NCBI RefSeq assembly: GCF_004347735.1 | Contig: NZ_SLTI01000007.1 | Span: forward strand, 186,001-250,000 | Length of the DNA stretch: 64,000 nt | Reading direction: 5' to 3' | Source: Sulfuricurvum sp. IAE1 | GTDB taxonomy: Bacteria > Campylobacterota > Campylobacteria > Campylobacterales > Sulfurimonadaceae | Shown here: in pieces, positions 55,090 through 63,406 of the stretch | Numbering within the stretch: position 1 is the first letter of the stretch | Layout: each line of letters starts with the position of its first letter | Translations under genes and position numbers: made by a program | The notes under the pieces: generated by a model | Told to the model about the DNA's origin: nothing | The model's database searches: none | Seen by the model: the letters and a program-made list of their open reading frames with translations, nothing else

Positions 55090-56425
55090 TAGCATCCTCC
55101 ATTCGCGTACCGACAGCGTAATCCAGATCGATTCGCGCTTTTTCGTATTCTGCGACGGCTTCGGCAGCGGCGATTTTCATCTCGCCGAAGCGGCGGCGTT
55201 CTTCAAGCAATTCGTGGATCCCTTCGAGCATGCCGTTATAATAAAGCCCCGTTTCTTCAAGCATATCACGGTGGATACCCGACAATGCGTCCCGATACTC
55301 TGCGGCGATATCGTAACGATACCGTAAAGCCGCATACGCGCGACGCACGTCGCTTCGCACATTGACCGAAAGGGCATACAGGGCATGATGCGCCTGATTG
55401 TACTGCGCACGCGCGCTTTCGACGCGCCCCTGTCCAAGGTCAAAGAGAGGCAGCGGGATTTTAACCCCTACCGTATTGAACCGGGCTTCTCCGGTCGTTC
55501 TTTCGTTTTCATATTCCAGGGAAAGTTCGTCCAGCAAACGGGTGTTTTCGACAATCCCAGCCGCTCTGGCGGCATATTCCAGTTTTTTTCGGGCGGCGGC
55601 GATATCGAAGCGGCTTCGGATCGATTCGCGCTCCAACCCCTCCGGCGAAGAGGGAGGCATAAGGAGCGAACTCTCTGCAGAAGCCATACGATAATCGGTA
55701 AACCGGCCGTAAAGACCCATCAGTTTGTTGAGTTCCTCTCTCGCATCCGAGGCATTTTTCCGCGCTTCGAGCGCATCGATGCGGGCACGCGAATACTCCG
55801 CACGGATTCTCAGCATATCCCGTTTGGCGAGATTTCCGGCAGTATACTGCCGGATTGCCAATTGTGCCGACGCCGAGGCGGATGCCAGCTGTTCGTCCTG
55901 AAGCTGCGCTATCGCTTCGGCAGTATTCGCATCCACATACGCTTTACGGGTTTCACGTACGGTTTTGAGAACCTCATCGGCGATCCGTGCTTTGGCTTCT
56001 TCGAGTGCTATCCCGGCCAGGTCCCTGCGTAAAGGGATCCACAAAAGGTCCAAAAACGCCAGTTCGATGCTCAGTTTGTTCGTCGTCACGCCGCCGCCTC
56101 GGCCGACCGAATACCCCAAAACGGGATTGCTCATCAGCCCCGCCTGGACCAGATCGGCGTGCGCGATGCCGAGTTCTTCGTAGCTTTGCTGCAGCGAACG
56201 GTTGTTGATCAGGGCGATACGGACGGCATCTTCACCCTTTAAGGGTCGGGCGAGGATGGCGGTAATGTTTTTCTCTACGGCTGCGGCTTCCCTCTCACTC
56301 TTGATCCACACGAGATCGGTCCCCATCGTTTCGTTCAACGACCGGAACACCCCCTCTTTTCCGGGTACGGAACATCCGCCCAGCACCAATACCGCGGCAA
56401 CGCAGATCACCGGCCATGTTTTCAT
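55076..56425 (-). CDS. TolC-family outer-membrane factor lipoprotein (CusC-like)
   Basis: A 449-residue outer-membrane channel. The ATG at 56425 overlaps the upstream gene stop as ATGA; the lipobox L-G-G-C (Cys18) marks lipidation. Repeated TolC helical segments are present, with G-Y-S-V-G-R-G-G-G and the later L-P-L-F-D-L-G-Q-G-R. In this setting it probably exports copper, but its inner-membrane pump (CusA) and adaptor (CusB) are missing from the window, so the partner is unclear. Confidence 0.88.
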   Translation of the reverse strand: MKTWPVICVAAVLVLGGCSVPGKEGVFRSLNETMGTDLVWIKSEREAAAVEKNITAILARPLKGEDAVRIALINNRSLQQSYEELGIAHADLVQAGLMSNPVLGYSVGRGGGVTTNKLSIELAFLDLLWIPLRRDLAGIALEEAKARIADEVLKTVRETRKAYVDANTAEAIAQLQDEQLASASASAQLAIRQYTAGNLAKRDMLRIRAEYSRARIDALEARKNASDAREELNKLMGLYGRFTDYRMASAESSLLMPPSSPEGLERESIRSRFDIAAARKKLEYAARAAGIVENTRLLDELSLEYENERTTGEARFNTVGVKIPLPLFDLGQGRVESARAQYNQAHHALYALSVNVRSDVRRAYAALRYRYDIAAEYRDALSGIHRDMLEETGLYYNGMLEGIHELLEERRRFGEMKIAAAEAVAEYEKARIDLDYAVGTRMEDANGAQ

Positions 56426-56676
56426 GGCTTTACGTCCGCTTCCGGTTTTTCTGCAACCGGCAAACCGTAACTGTGCATCCCTTCGCCTCTTCCTCCGGGG
56501 ATCGCTTTTTCTTGCTGAATACGTTTTTCTGCGGCTTCGTTCACGGTGTCGGGCACAGAGATGTAGCGCTCTTTTCCCGTTTGTGCATCCGGCTGATGCG
56601 GTGGAAGACTTGAGGGTTCGGGAACACCGCCCCATACTGCGGCGACCGATGCTGCCGTCATTATCAACGTTCTCAT
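56422..56676 (-). CDS. small exported protein in the copper operon, 84 aa
   Basis: The start overlaps the cusF-like stop, and the stop overlaps the TolC-like gene start by four bases. The first 17 residues are hydrophobic (M-T-A-A-S-V-A-A-V-W-G), likely a signal. The mature part is Pro/Glu/Lys-rich and contains one Met and one His in G-M-H-S-Y-G-L-P. No recognised domain. Its position between CusF and TolC suggests a periplasmic copper accessory role, by context only. Confidence 0.6.
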   Translation of the reverse strand: MRTLIMTAASVAAVWGGVPEPSSLPPHQPDAQTGKERYISVPDTVNEAAEKRIQQEKAIPGGRGEGMHSYGLPVAEKPEADVKP

Positions 56677-57002
56677 TTGGAAATCTTGATGATGATGTAA
56701 CGGCCCTCTTTTTCGATGAAATCGAAACGGACGGCTTCTTCTTTTGTAAACGAACGCTCTGTTACGCTTTCTGAAAATTCGAATTTCATGTTCATTGCAG
56801 GCCATTTGAGCGCGGGAACCGGATCATGAAATATACGTACCGACTCACCGTTTTCGGAAATCGATTTGATCTTGCCAGATGCCGAATAAATCTGCTGAAC
56901 GGACGATTCTTCCGAATGGTCATGCTGATGGACTTCATCCCCCATCCCCATCAATTCCAATGAGGCGGCAGAGAGGGCCAATGCTATCAAAACGCTTTTC
57001 AT
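56673..57002 (-). CDS. CusF-like periplasmic copper-binding protein
   Basis: A 109-residue exported protein. After the signal (S-V-L-I-A-L-A-L-S-A-A) and a His-rich patch (H-Q-H-D-H-S), the CusF beta-barrel is clear: A-S-G-K-I-K-S-I, then H-D-P-V-P-A-L-K-W-P-A-M-N-M-K-F, giving the Trp and two Met that bind Cu(I)/Ag(I). AAGGAG precedes the ATG. It is first in the copper operon cusF, 84-aa, tolC, oxidase. Confidence 0.92.
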   Translation of the reverse strand: MKSVLIALALSAASLELMGMGDEVHQHDHSEESSVQQIYSASGKIKSISENGESVRIFHDPVPALKWPAMNMKFEFSESVTERSFTKEEAVRFDFIEKEGRYIIIKISK

Positions 57003-57069
57003 GCAAACTCCTTTTCGGATAAGTCTAACAAAGCTCTATTGACCCTCTATAAATGCACTGTTAACAGGA

Positions 57070-57390
57070 TTAACGTTCGCTCTCTCCTTGTGCATAGACT
57101 TTGACATAATTCCCCTGGTTTGTTTTTAACGAAGCATCAGATAACTGTTCCACCTGTTCGGCGCTTAACGCGAAACCTTCATCCGCGGCATACGCGGCAG
57201 CGGTTTTGATTTTCAGGCCGTTTTCCTGGTATGCCGAATAATCTTCCGACAATTTGCGGCTGTTTTCATCTATCTGTTTCTGCTCTTCTTTGGCTTCGTC
57301 TTCTTGTGCTTTGAGCATAGCAGGATCGGGTCGCCCCACCTGGAAAGGCTGGGAATGGGGGCTTTGAAAAAGATAGGAACTGATCGTCAT
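57070..57390 (-). CDS. hypothetical protein, 106 aa
   Basis: A soluble, helical protein with a strong AAGGAGG site. It is rich in Glu, Gln, Ala and Ser, with no signal peptide. The middle is a coiled coil (Q-E-D-E-A-K-E-E-Q-K-Q-I-D-E). I do not recognise a family. It lies 67 bp upstream of cusF on the same strand and may lead that operon, but the gap makes this uncertain. Confidence 0.65.
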   Translation of the reverse strand: MTISSYLFQSPHSQPFQVGRPDPAMLKAQEDEAKEEQKQIDENSRKLSEDYSAYQENGLKIKTAAAYAADEGFALSAEQVEQLSDASLKTNQGNYVKVYAQGESER

Positions 57391-57506
57391 CGCGTCCTCC
57401 TTTTCGTGATTGATCTATACAATAAATGTACTCCCATAAAACTCAAAAAATGATTAAGTAACAAAACTATACGCTACAATAATTCAAATCCATACCAAGG
57501 AACGTT

Positions 57507-58067
57507 ATGCAGGTTTTTCTGATTATTCTCGCCGTGGTATCACTGAGTCTGATACTGATGTACAACTCGCTGATCGGTAAAAAAAATCAGGTCGATAACA
57601 TCTTCGCCGGAGTCGATGCCGTCCTCAAAAAACGGTTCGACCTCATCCCCAACCTCGTCGCCTCCGTAGAACGTTACATGGAACACGAAAAATCGACGCT
57701 GGAAAAAGTGACGCAATTGCGCAGCGAAGGGATGAAAAGCGGAATAAGCGATGAGCAGAAAATCGCTCTTGACGCCAAACTGACCGCCGCCCTGGGATCC
57801 GTTACGGTGGCAATGGAGGCATATCCCGACCTCAAAGCCAACGAAAACGTGATGCACCTGCAACGCTCGCTGGCCGAAATCGAAGAGCAGATTTCCGCCG
57901 CGCGGCGCGCCTACAATCAGGCCGTCACCGACCTGAACAATGCCATCGAAATGTTCCCGACCAACCTGATGGCGGGGTGGATGAAACTGCAACGCCGGGC
58001 CGTGTTTGAAATCACTCTCAATGAACGCCAAAACGTTAACGTCGGTGATCTCTTCAACCGTTCATGA
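57507..58067 (+). CDS. LemA family protein
   Basis: A 186-residue membrane-anchored protein: an N-terminal helix (2-20), then V-D-N-I-F-A-G-V-D-A-V-L-K-K-R-F-D-L-I-P-N-L-V, the LemA hallmark, followed by long coiled helices. The family has no agreed biochemical role. It overlaps the next gene by four bases, and LemA paired with a DUF3137 gene is a recurring arrangement. It has AAGGA upstream. Confidence 0.92.
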   Translation: MQVFLIILAVVSLSLILMYNSLIGKKNQVDNIFAGVDAVLKKRFDLIPNLVASVERYMEHEKSTLEKVTQLRSEGMKSGISDEQKIALDAKLTAALGSVTVAMEAYPDLKANENVMHLQRSLAEIEEQISAARRAYNQAVTDLNNAIEMFPTNLMAGWMKLQRRAVFEITLNERQNVNVGDLFNRS

Positions 58068-59029
58068 AAAGCGCCTCGGAACTCACCGATTTTTATTACC
58101 GAGAGCTCTATCCCTCACTCAGTGAACTGGAAAAGACCCGAAAGGAGATCCTCTCGCGGCTCAAACTCTACGCCGGGATGGGGATCGTCGCATTGCTGCT
58201 CACTATAGCATGGATAGGAAAGAAGTTCGGTCTCTTCCATCCGACGATGATGGCGGTGCTCATCGGATTTATCGCCCTAAGCTCCATCATCTACCGGTGG
58301 ACGGTATCGGAGTATGCCAAAGATTTCAAAGAGCGTATCATCACACCGCTGATCCATGCGATCGATCCCCATCTCCTCTACAACCCCGGCTTCACCGTTT
58401 CGCAGCACCTGTTCGAGCGCAGCGATCTCTTCAAACGCTCTATCGACCGCTACGGCGGCAACGACTACGTCAAAGGCTCCATCGAGGGGGTTCCTCTGGA
58501 ATTTTCAGACGTTCACGCCGAATACCAGACACGCGACTCGAAAGGGAGGACGCAGTGGCACACCCTTTTTCGGGGGCTCTTCCTCGTCGCCGAATTCAAC
58601 AAACACTTCAGCGCCAAGACGGTGATCCTCCCCGACCACGCCGAAAAAACGTTCGGTTCCCTGATCGGAGGGTGGTTCCAGTCGAAAAATTTCAGCCGCG
58701 ACGGCCTGATCCGCATGGACGACCCCGAATTCGAAAAGACGTTCGTCGTCTACGGAAACGACCCCATCGAAGCGCGCTATATACTCACCCATTCCATGAT
58801 GAAGCGGCTCCTCGATTTCCAGCGTCGCCTTCCCCACCCGTTGTTCGTCTCGTTCGTGCACAACCATATCCATATCGCCGTAGCGACGGGAAAAGACCTC
58901 TTCGAACCCGCTTTGTTCACCTCGCTGTTCGACTACAAACAGGCGATGGAATACGTCAATACGCTGCGCAATACGATCGGGTTGGTGGAAGAGTTGAAAC
59001 TGAACGAAAAGTTGTGGAGTAAAGAGTAA
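58064..59029 (+). CDS. DUF3137 domain membrane protein
   Basis: A 321-residue protein overlapping lemA by four bases. Two helices (about 40-60 and 64-84) are followed by a large cytosolic or periplasmic domain with G-S-I-E-G-V-P-L-E-F-S-D-V-H-A-E-Y and the F-R-G-L-F-L-V-A-E-F-N-K motif of DUF3137. Function unknown; the pairing with LemA suggests a shared membrane task. Confidence 0.88.
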   Translation: MKSASELTDFYYRELYPSLSELEKTRKEILSRLKLYAGMGIVALLLTIAWIGKKFGLFHPTMMAVLIGFIALSSIIYRWTVSEYAKDFKERIITPLIHAIDPHLLYNPGFTVSQHLFERSDLFKRSIDRYGGNDYVKGSIEGVPLEFSDVHAEYQTRDSKGRTQWHTLFRGLFLVAEFNKHFSAKTVILPDHAEKTFGSLIGGWFQSKNFSRDGLIRMDDPEFEKTFVVYGNDPIEARYILTHSMMKRLLDFQRRLPHPLFVSFVHNHIHIAVATGKDLFEPALFTSLFDYKQAMEYVNTLRNTIGLVEELKLNEKLWSKE

Positions 59030-59033
59030 AAAA

Positions 59034-59777
59034 ATGAGTGCCGAAGTCTATATCTTAATTGTTTGTATTCACCTTCTTGCCATTATCATGATTTTAGGGC
59101 TTGTAAAAATTCTGCCAACTACTTTTGCAGTACCGACACCTCCAAAAAAAATCATAGTGTTAGGAGTCTTCGCCGGTTTTGCACTTGGATGGTTCGTATT
59201 ATTTCCTATACGTTACTTTACAATCCGATACCCACCAATATCTTTCAATCAAAATAATGTTGTAGAAGGAATAATACAATATATTGGTTCAGGTAGGACA
59301 CCTATGGATACCGGCTCTTTAATTGTAGTTTATCAAAATAACGGTTCCGTAAAAGCTCTCGAATGCTATGGTGCTAAAGAAAAATGGCTAAAATACAATG
59401 CAATACCATGTGGAAATGATGAAATCGCATATCGAGAATTAAATAGAAAATTTGGAAAAGTATGGTTCTATAATGATTTATTGCCTACAAATAGCCCAAA
59501 TTCCTATGTGAGAGATAAAGCTGTTCAAATCGTTTTACAGCATAAAATCTATCCCTATGATATTCAAGCGCAAGTCATTAAAGAATCCCTAAATAGTAAA
59601 ACACATGATCCTTTCCATGAAGATAATATTATTGCAGCACTCGGGTTTTTGATTTTTACTTTAACAGGTTTTATTTTAATTTTGAAAAACAAACATATCG
59701 ATTTTCATAAAGAAGAAATCGATTCTAATATAGCCAAAATGTGGGAAGAATACAATAAGAAACATCAAAATACATAA
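59034..59777 (+). CDS. AT-rich hypothetical membrane protein, 247 aa
   Basis: Starts four bases after the DUF3137 gene. Helices lie at about 5-30, 40-60 and 196-220, with a central domain rich in Asn, Tyr and Ile. The base composition is far more AT-rich than the lemA pair just before it, which suggests later acquisition at that operon end. No recognised domain. It is convergent with the VapC-like gene, with a 2-bp gap. Confidence 0.7.
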   Translation: MSAEVYILIVCIHLLAIIMILGLVKILPTTFAVPTPPKKIIVLGVFAGFALGWFVLFPIRYFTIRYPPISFNQNNVVEGIIQYIGSGRTPMDTGSLIVVYQNNGSVKALECYGAKEKWLKYNAIPCGNDEIAYRELNRKFGKVWFYNDLLPTNSPNSYVRDKAVQIVLQHKIYPYDIQAQVIKESLNSKTHDPFHEDNIIAALGFLIFTLTGFILILKNKHIDFHKEEIDSNIAKMWEEYNKKHQNT

Positions 59778-59779
59778 AA

Positions 59780-60166
59780 TTACTCAAAAAATGCCCCTTC
59801 AAAATGGGTCAAAACTTTTTCATCTTTCGTCAGCAGTGGATAATCCCGCGCCTTAGCATTCGCAACGATGAGACGATCAAACGGATCACGTGTCCATTCC
59901 AACGAGAGGCTTTTTTTAATCACCTCAAACATCTCCACTTCGTCTACCCGCAAGTCGATCATCGCATTTAAATCACCCAAAATATTATGAGGAGTATCGG
60001 TGAGACGACCGATCTCCTGTAAATATTTTAACTCCATCATCACTATTGGAGAGATCAATAATGCGTGAGCATTTTCTATTGCATCCAATGCGCGTTTTGA
60101 AAACTTCTCCAACTCTTTTTGTCGAAGCCAGACAACGATATGGGTGTCTAAATAAAGGGTTTCCAT
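59780..60166 (-). CDS. PIN-domain toxin (VapC-like)
   Basis: A 128-residue PIN nuclease with four acidic positions: D7 in Y-L-D-T-H, E45 in M-M-E-L-K, D96 in W-T-R-D-P-F-D and a last one in A-N-A-K-A-R-D. VapC-type PIN toxins cut tRNA or rRNA. It overlaps the antitoxin start region by 19 bases, and the DNA is AT-rich. Confidence 0.9.
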   Translation of the reverse strand: METLYLDTHIVVWLRQKELEKFSKRALDAIENAHALLISPIVMMELKYLQEIGRLTDTPHNILGDLNAMIDLRVDEVEMFEVIKKSLSLEWTRDPFDRLIVANAKARDYPLLTKDEKVLTHFEGAFFE

Positions 60167-60375
60167 TCACCCTCCCACAACGTATTGATAAGTTCATCAT
60201 CACTGCATGAGGTGATTTTTTTGGGTTGAATCGCTTTAAGACGGCTTTTTTTATGTTCTGGAACAATCATCAGAATCTGTCCGTTCCGTTTTACTTCCAG
60301 CGGTTCTTTCGTTTCGATCACAGAATCAAGTATATTATAGAGATTTTCTCTCAATTTTGAGGGTGTAATAGTCAT
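60148..60375 (-). CDS. small Phd/VapB-like antitoxin
   Basis: A 75-residue protein with the Phd/YefM-type start (T-P-S-K-L-R-E-N-L-Y-N-I-L-D-S-V) and P-L-E-V-K-R-N-G, ending in a charged toxin-binding segment (D-D-E-L-I-N-T-L-W-E-G-E-W). It overlaps the PIN toxin by 19 bases. Preceded by AGGAGGT and by a pair of CGTACG palindromes likely used for autorepression. Confidence 0.85.
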   Translation of the reverse strand: MTITPSKLRENLYNILDSVIETKEPLEVKRNGQILMIVPEHKKSRLKAIQPKKITSCSDDELINTLWEGEWKPFI

Positions 60376-60410
60376 AACTCACCTCCTGAATAAAGGTATT
60401 ATATCAAAAA

Positions 60411-60436
60411 CGTACGTAATAATACTATATCGTACG
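60411..60436. promoter_or_regulatory. paired CGTACG palindromes upstream of the antitoxin
   Basis: CGTACG occurs at 60411 and 60431, exactly 20 bases centre to centre (two helical turns), with an AT-rich spacer. The layout suits two dimers of the antitoxin complex. Confidence 0.55.
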
Positions 60437-60440
60437 AAAA

Positions 60441-61016
60441 TCAAATTTTTTGAATTAAACGCCCCAAAGCATTATAAAAACTCTCCAAATTTTCCCCCGT
60501 CCCCTCAATCTCAAAAACTGCTCCCGTCTCACCGAATATTTTGGAAAGGATCTGTATATATTTTTGAGTACTTTCGTATTCGACGATCGAAACGTTTTTG
60601 TATTCCGTGGCAAAAGTTTGACGGTACGTTTTTTCGTATTCGCTCAACTCGGCGGCTCCCACCGCGGCATTCGCCGAATCGGCATATGCCCGGACCAGCC
60701 CCCCCGGACCCAGTTTCGTGCCCCCGAAATAGCGTACCGTGATGATGGCGGCATTGATAAGCTCGTGCCCCTGCAAAACCGCCAACGTCGGTTTTCCCGA
60801 CGTCCCTTTGGGTTCTCCGTCGTCATGTGCGGATTCGACGATCTGATCGAACTCGTTGAGACTGCGGGAGGCACTCACCCAATGGACCGCCTTGGGATGT
60901 TCCAGGCGCAGACGTGCCATTTCGCTCTCGTACATCGCGATCGGCATCAGATGGGCGATAAACTTCGATCCTTTGACTTCGATCGAATCGCTATAGAGGG
61001 AATATACCGTTTTCAT
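60441..61016 (-). CDS. YigZ/IMPACT family protein
   Basis: A 191-residue protein with the UPF0029 core: G-S-K-F-I-A-H-L near residue 16, S-H-D-D-G-E-P-K-G-T-S-G-K-P near 64 and V-R-Y-F-G-G-T-K-L-G-P-G-G-L near 90. The eukaryotic homologue IMPACT regulates Gcn2; bacterial YigZ has no settled role. ATG 61016 is six bases from an extended -10 box and has no ribosome site, so it is probably leaderless. An ATG 11 codons upstream is within that promoter. Confidence 0.88.
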   Translation of the reverse strand: MKTVYSLYSDSIEVKGSKFIAHLMPIAMYESEMARLRLEHPKAVHWVSASRSLNEFDQIVESAHDDGEPKGTSGKPTLAVLQGHELINAAIITVRYFGGTKLGPGGLVRAYADSANAAVGAAELSEYEKTYRQTFATEYKNVSIVEYESTQKYIQILSKIFGETGAVFEIEGTGENLESFYNALGRLIQKI

Positions 61017-61022
61017 GACGCG

Positions 61023-61042
61023 ATTATAGCATTTGCTATAAT
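61023..61042. promoter_or_regulatory. divergent -10 palindrome
   Basis: ATTATAGCA and TGCTATAAT form a perfect nine-base inverted repeat around TT, giving a TATAAT box on each strand: minus for yigZ, plus for the 55-residue membrane gene. Confidence 0.55.
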
Positions 61043-61067
61043 GGCGCATTTTATTTTCGGAGTCGTT

Positions 61068-61235
61068 ATGATCGATTTTTTGATGAGCGGATACGGTTTG
61101 AGTTCGATAGGATTAATCGGGATCATCGTATTCCTGATGTATCTCAAACTCATGAAATGGGTTTTCAAAGTTGCCTTTTTCGGTATCCTCGCCCTTGGCG
61201 CCTTCTGGTATTTCAACCCGCCCTCACTGGGCTAA
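61068..61235 (+). CDS. small membrane protein, 55 aa
   Basis: A 55-residue protein starting at ATG 61068 behind CGGAG. Two helices lie at about 10-27 and 30-48. It lies 3 bp upstream of mutY and probably leads that transcript. The mainly hydrophobic sequence with F-N-P-P-S at the end is not known to me. Confidence 0.6.
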   Translation: MIDFLMSGYGLSSIGLIGIIVFLMYLKLMKWVFKVAFFGILALGAFWYFNPPSLG

Positions 61236-61238
61236 AGT

Positions 61239-62195
61239 ATGCCAACCCCAAAGTCAGCACTTCTTCACTGGTACGAAGTCCACGGCCGCCACAGCCTCCC
61301 CTGGCGCAACACTGATGATCCGTACAAAATCTACCTCAGCGAGATCATGCTCCAGCAAACCCAGGTCAAAACGGTTCTGGAACGGTTTTATTTCCCGTTT
61401 CTCGAACGCTTCCCGACGTTTGCCGACGTGGCGGAGGCCCAACTCGATGACGTGCTCAAGATGTGGGAGGGGCTGGGATATTACACGCGGGCCAAAAATC
61501 TCCATCAGGCGGCGCGCCAGTGTCGGGGGCTCCTGCCGGGGAACGCCGAGGGTCTCATGAAACTCAGCGGCATCGGCCGTTCCACCGCCCATGCTGTTGC
61601 TGCATTTGCGTACGGAGAACCCCTTCCGATCCTTGATGCCAACGTCAAACGGATTCTCCACCGCTATTACGCCCTGAAAGAACGGAACGAAAAAAAATTG
61701 TGGGAATGCGCCTACCGGCTTTTCGATCCTCTCCATCCGTTTGAATACAACCAGGCGATGATGGATCTTGGATCAATGGTATGCCTGCACAAAGATCCCC
61801 TTTGCGACCGATGCCCTCTGGGGGAACAATGCATGGGACGAAACGATCCCCTTGCCTACCCCGAAGCAAAACTCAAAGCACCCAAACCGGTCCGTCGTCG
61901 CACTATCGTCGTCTATGAACGCAACGGGAAGTATGCCTTACGGCAGCGCATTTCCCGTTTTCTTCACGGACTTTGGGGGTTTTTCGAAACCGATGAAGCG
62001 GCCGTGAAACCTTCACGTTTGCTCGGGCATATCACCCAGCACTATTCCCACTTTACCCTTGAAGCCGATGTTTACCGCTGTGATGAAGCTTTTGATGAGG
62101 AAGGATTTGAATGGTTCGCCCCCGAAGAGATAGAGGCCCTTTCCCTCAGCCGCGCCGATCACAAAGCGTTGGCCTTATTACGCTATAATTCGTAA
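61239..62195 (+). CDS. mutY: adenine DNA glycosylase
   Basis: Removes adenine paired with 8-oxoguanine. It is a HhH-GPD protein of 318 residues: L-P-W-R-N near 22, I-M-L-Q-Q-T-Q-V near 36 and the helix-hairpin-helix L-S-G-I-G-R-S-T-A near 110. The four-cysteine iron-sulfur motif C-x6-C-x2-C-x5-C is near 190-206. The C-terminal domain has the NUDIX-like V-V-Y-E-R-N-G-K start and L-W-G-F-F that recognise 8-oxoG. Length is normal. Confidence 0.96.
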   Translation: MPTPKSALLHWYEVHGRHSLPWRNTDDPYKIYLSEIMLQQTQVKTVLERFYFPFLERFPTFADVAEAQLDDVLKMWEGLGYYTRAKNLHQAARQCRGLLPGNAEGLMKLSGIGRSTAHAVAAFAYGEPLPILDANVKRILHRYYALKERNEKKLWECAYRLFDPLHPFEYNQAMMDLGSMVCLHKDPLCDRCPLGEQCMGRNDPLAYPEAKLKAPKPVRRRTIVVYERNGKYALRQRISRFLHGLWGFFETDEAAVKPSRLLGHITQHYSHFTLEADVYRCDEAFDEEGFEWFAPEEIEALSLSRADHKALALLRYNS

Positions 62196-62208
62196 AAAAG
62201 GAGCGGCG

Positions 62209-62658
62209 ATGCGAACCGTATTACGAAAAATACGCAACCATTTTTTCAGTGCGTTCCGTGAAATATTCGTTTACCATCACACGTCGCTCGAATTTCGTGC
62301 GAAAACATACGCGGTGATGATCGCAGGTGCCGAAGAGCCGATACACCGTTATCTTGACGTTCTCGAAGAAATCGCGGGAGAAATTTATGCCGAATCGGAC
62401 CGTGCCGCGGCATTGGTCATGACGGTTCAGGAATACGTCAGCGCTTCTGGCGCCAAAAAAACCCGCAACGACCAGACCCTCATCTACGATATCGTCGAAG
62501 AGCTTCGCCTGATGCCCCGATATGCGCAGAAGATCGAGCCTGCCCACCTGCGCAGACTGCAGTCGTGTACGTCCGAAGATGCAAACAAGATTTACCAGGA
62601 ACGGATTATCGAGTTTTTGAGCCGCAAACGGCTCGATTTTGAAGAAGCTAAACGTTAA
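62209..62658 (+). CDS. hypothetical protein, 149 aa
   Basis: A soluble helical protein (F-R-E-I-F-V-Y-H-H-T-S-L-E-F-R-A-K-T, then a Glu/Arg-rich second half) behind AAGGAG. No domain recognised. It lies 13 bp after mutY and probably shares its transcript; the 3' end overlaps the convergent ttcA by 11 bases. Confidence 0.7.
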   Translation: MRTVLRKIRNHFFSAFREIFVYHHTSLEFRAKTYAVMIAGAEEPIHRYLDVLEEIAGEIYAESDRAAALVMTVQEYVSASGAKKTRNDQTLIYDIVEELRLMPRYAQKIEPAHLRRLQSCTSEDANKIYQERIIEFLSRKRLDFEEAKR

Positions 62659-63406
62659 AACGCTCAGGGTCGAAAAAAGCGTCGTCACTGATATGGCCGA
62701 ACGCCGAATTAATCGAAACAAACAGATCGGGGTATTTTGTTTCCATTTCGTGCAGCATCGATTTCATCGAGGCGCGTGCGTGCGGCATCTTGACATCAAA
62801 CCGCATCGAAGGACACGCTTCATCCCCGATAGTGGGCATTTCGTTCTCCAGCGCACAGGCTGCAAGCTGACGTTCCCGCAGCTGGATCAACGGACGGATG
62901 ACGACCAGACCGTTTTCGGCCCGGTACTTTGGGGCGAGCGAACGCAAATGGCCGTTGTAGATCAGGTTCATGAAAAAACTCTCCGCCGCGTCGTCGAGGT
63001 GATGCCCCAATGCAACTTTATTGCATCCGAATTCTTTAGCCGCCGTGTAAAGAGCTCCCCGCCGCATCCGCGAAAAGAAACTGCAAAACGAAGAGTTGTG
63101 GCGGATCTTGTCGGCGGCGATTTCGTAGGTATTGGTCTCGTACACCCGATGGGGAATCCCATGCTCGGCACAATGCGCCACCAGTGCGGAGAGGTCTTCT
63201 CCCATGCCGTACGTGACGGTGACGGCCAGGATTTCGAACCGGAACGGGGCGCGTCGCTGCTGCTCCATGAGGGCATGCACCATTGTCAGGGAATCTTTCC
63301 CGCCGCTGAGACCGACAAGGATTCTATCCCCTTCTTCGATCAGGCCGAACGCCGCATTCGTGCGGCCGATCTGGCGCATGATTTTTTTACTGAGTTTAAT
63401 TCCCAA
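62648..63406 (-). CDS. ttcA: tRNA 2-thiocytidine synthetase TtcA
   Basis: Thiolates C32 of several tRNAs, using a PP-loop ATPase and an iron-sulfur cluster. The PP-loop motif G-L-S-G-G-K-D-S-L-T sits about 30 residues in, followed by H-H-L-D-D-A-A-E-S. The C-terminal cysteines and R-P-L-I-Q-L-R-E are present. TTG 63406 (M-G-I-K-L-S-K-K) gives the usual N-terminus; TTG 63424 is also open. It overlaps the mtnN gene on the same strand. Confidence 0.9.
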   Translation of the reverse strand: MGIKLSKKIMRQIGRTNAAFGLIEEGDRILVGLSGGKDSLTMVHALMEQQRRAPFRFEILAVTVTYGMGEDLSALVAHCAEHGIPHRVYETNTYEIAADKIRHNSSFCSFFSRMRRGALYTAAKEFGCNKVALGHHLDDAAESFFMNLIYNGHLRSLAPKYRAENGLVVIRPLIQLRERQLAACALENEMPTIGDEACPSMRFDVKMPHARASMKSMLHEMETKYPDLFVSINSAFGHISDDAFFDPERFNV

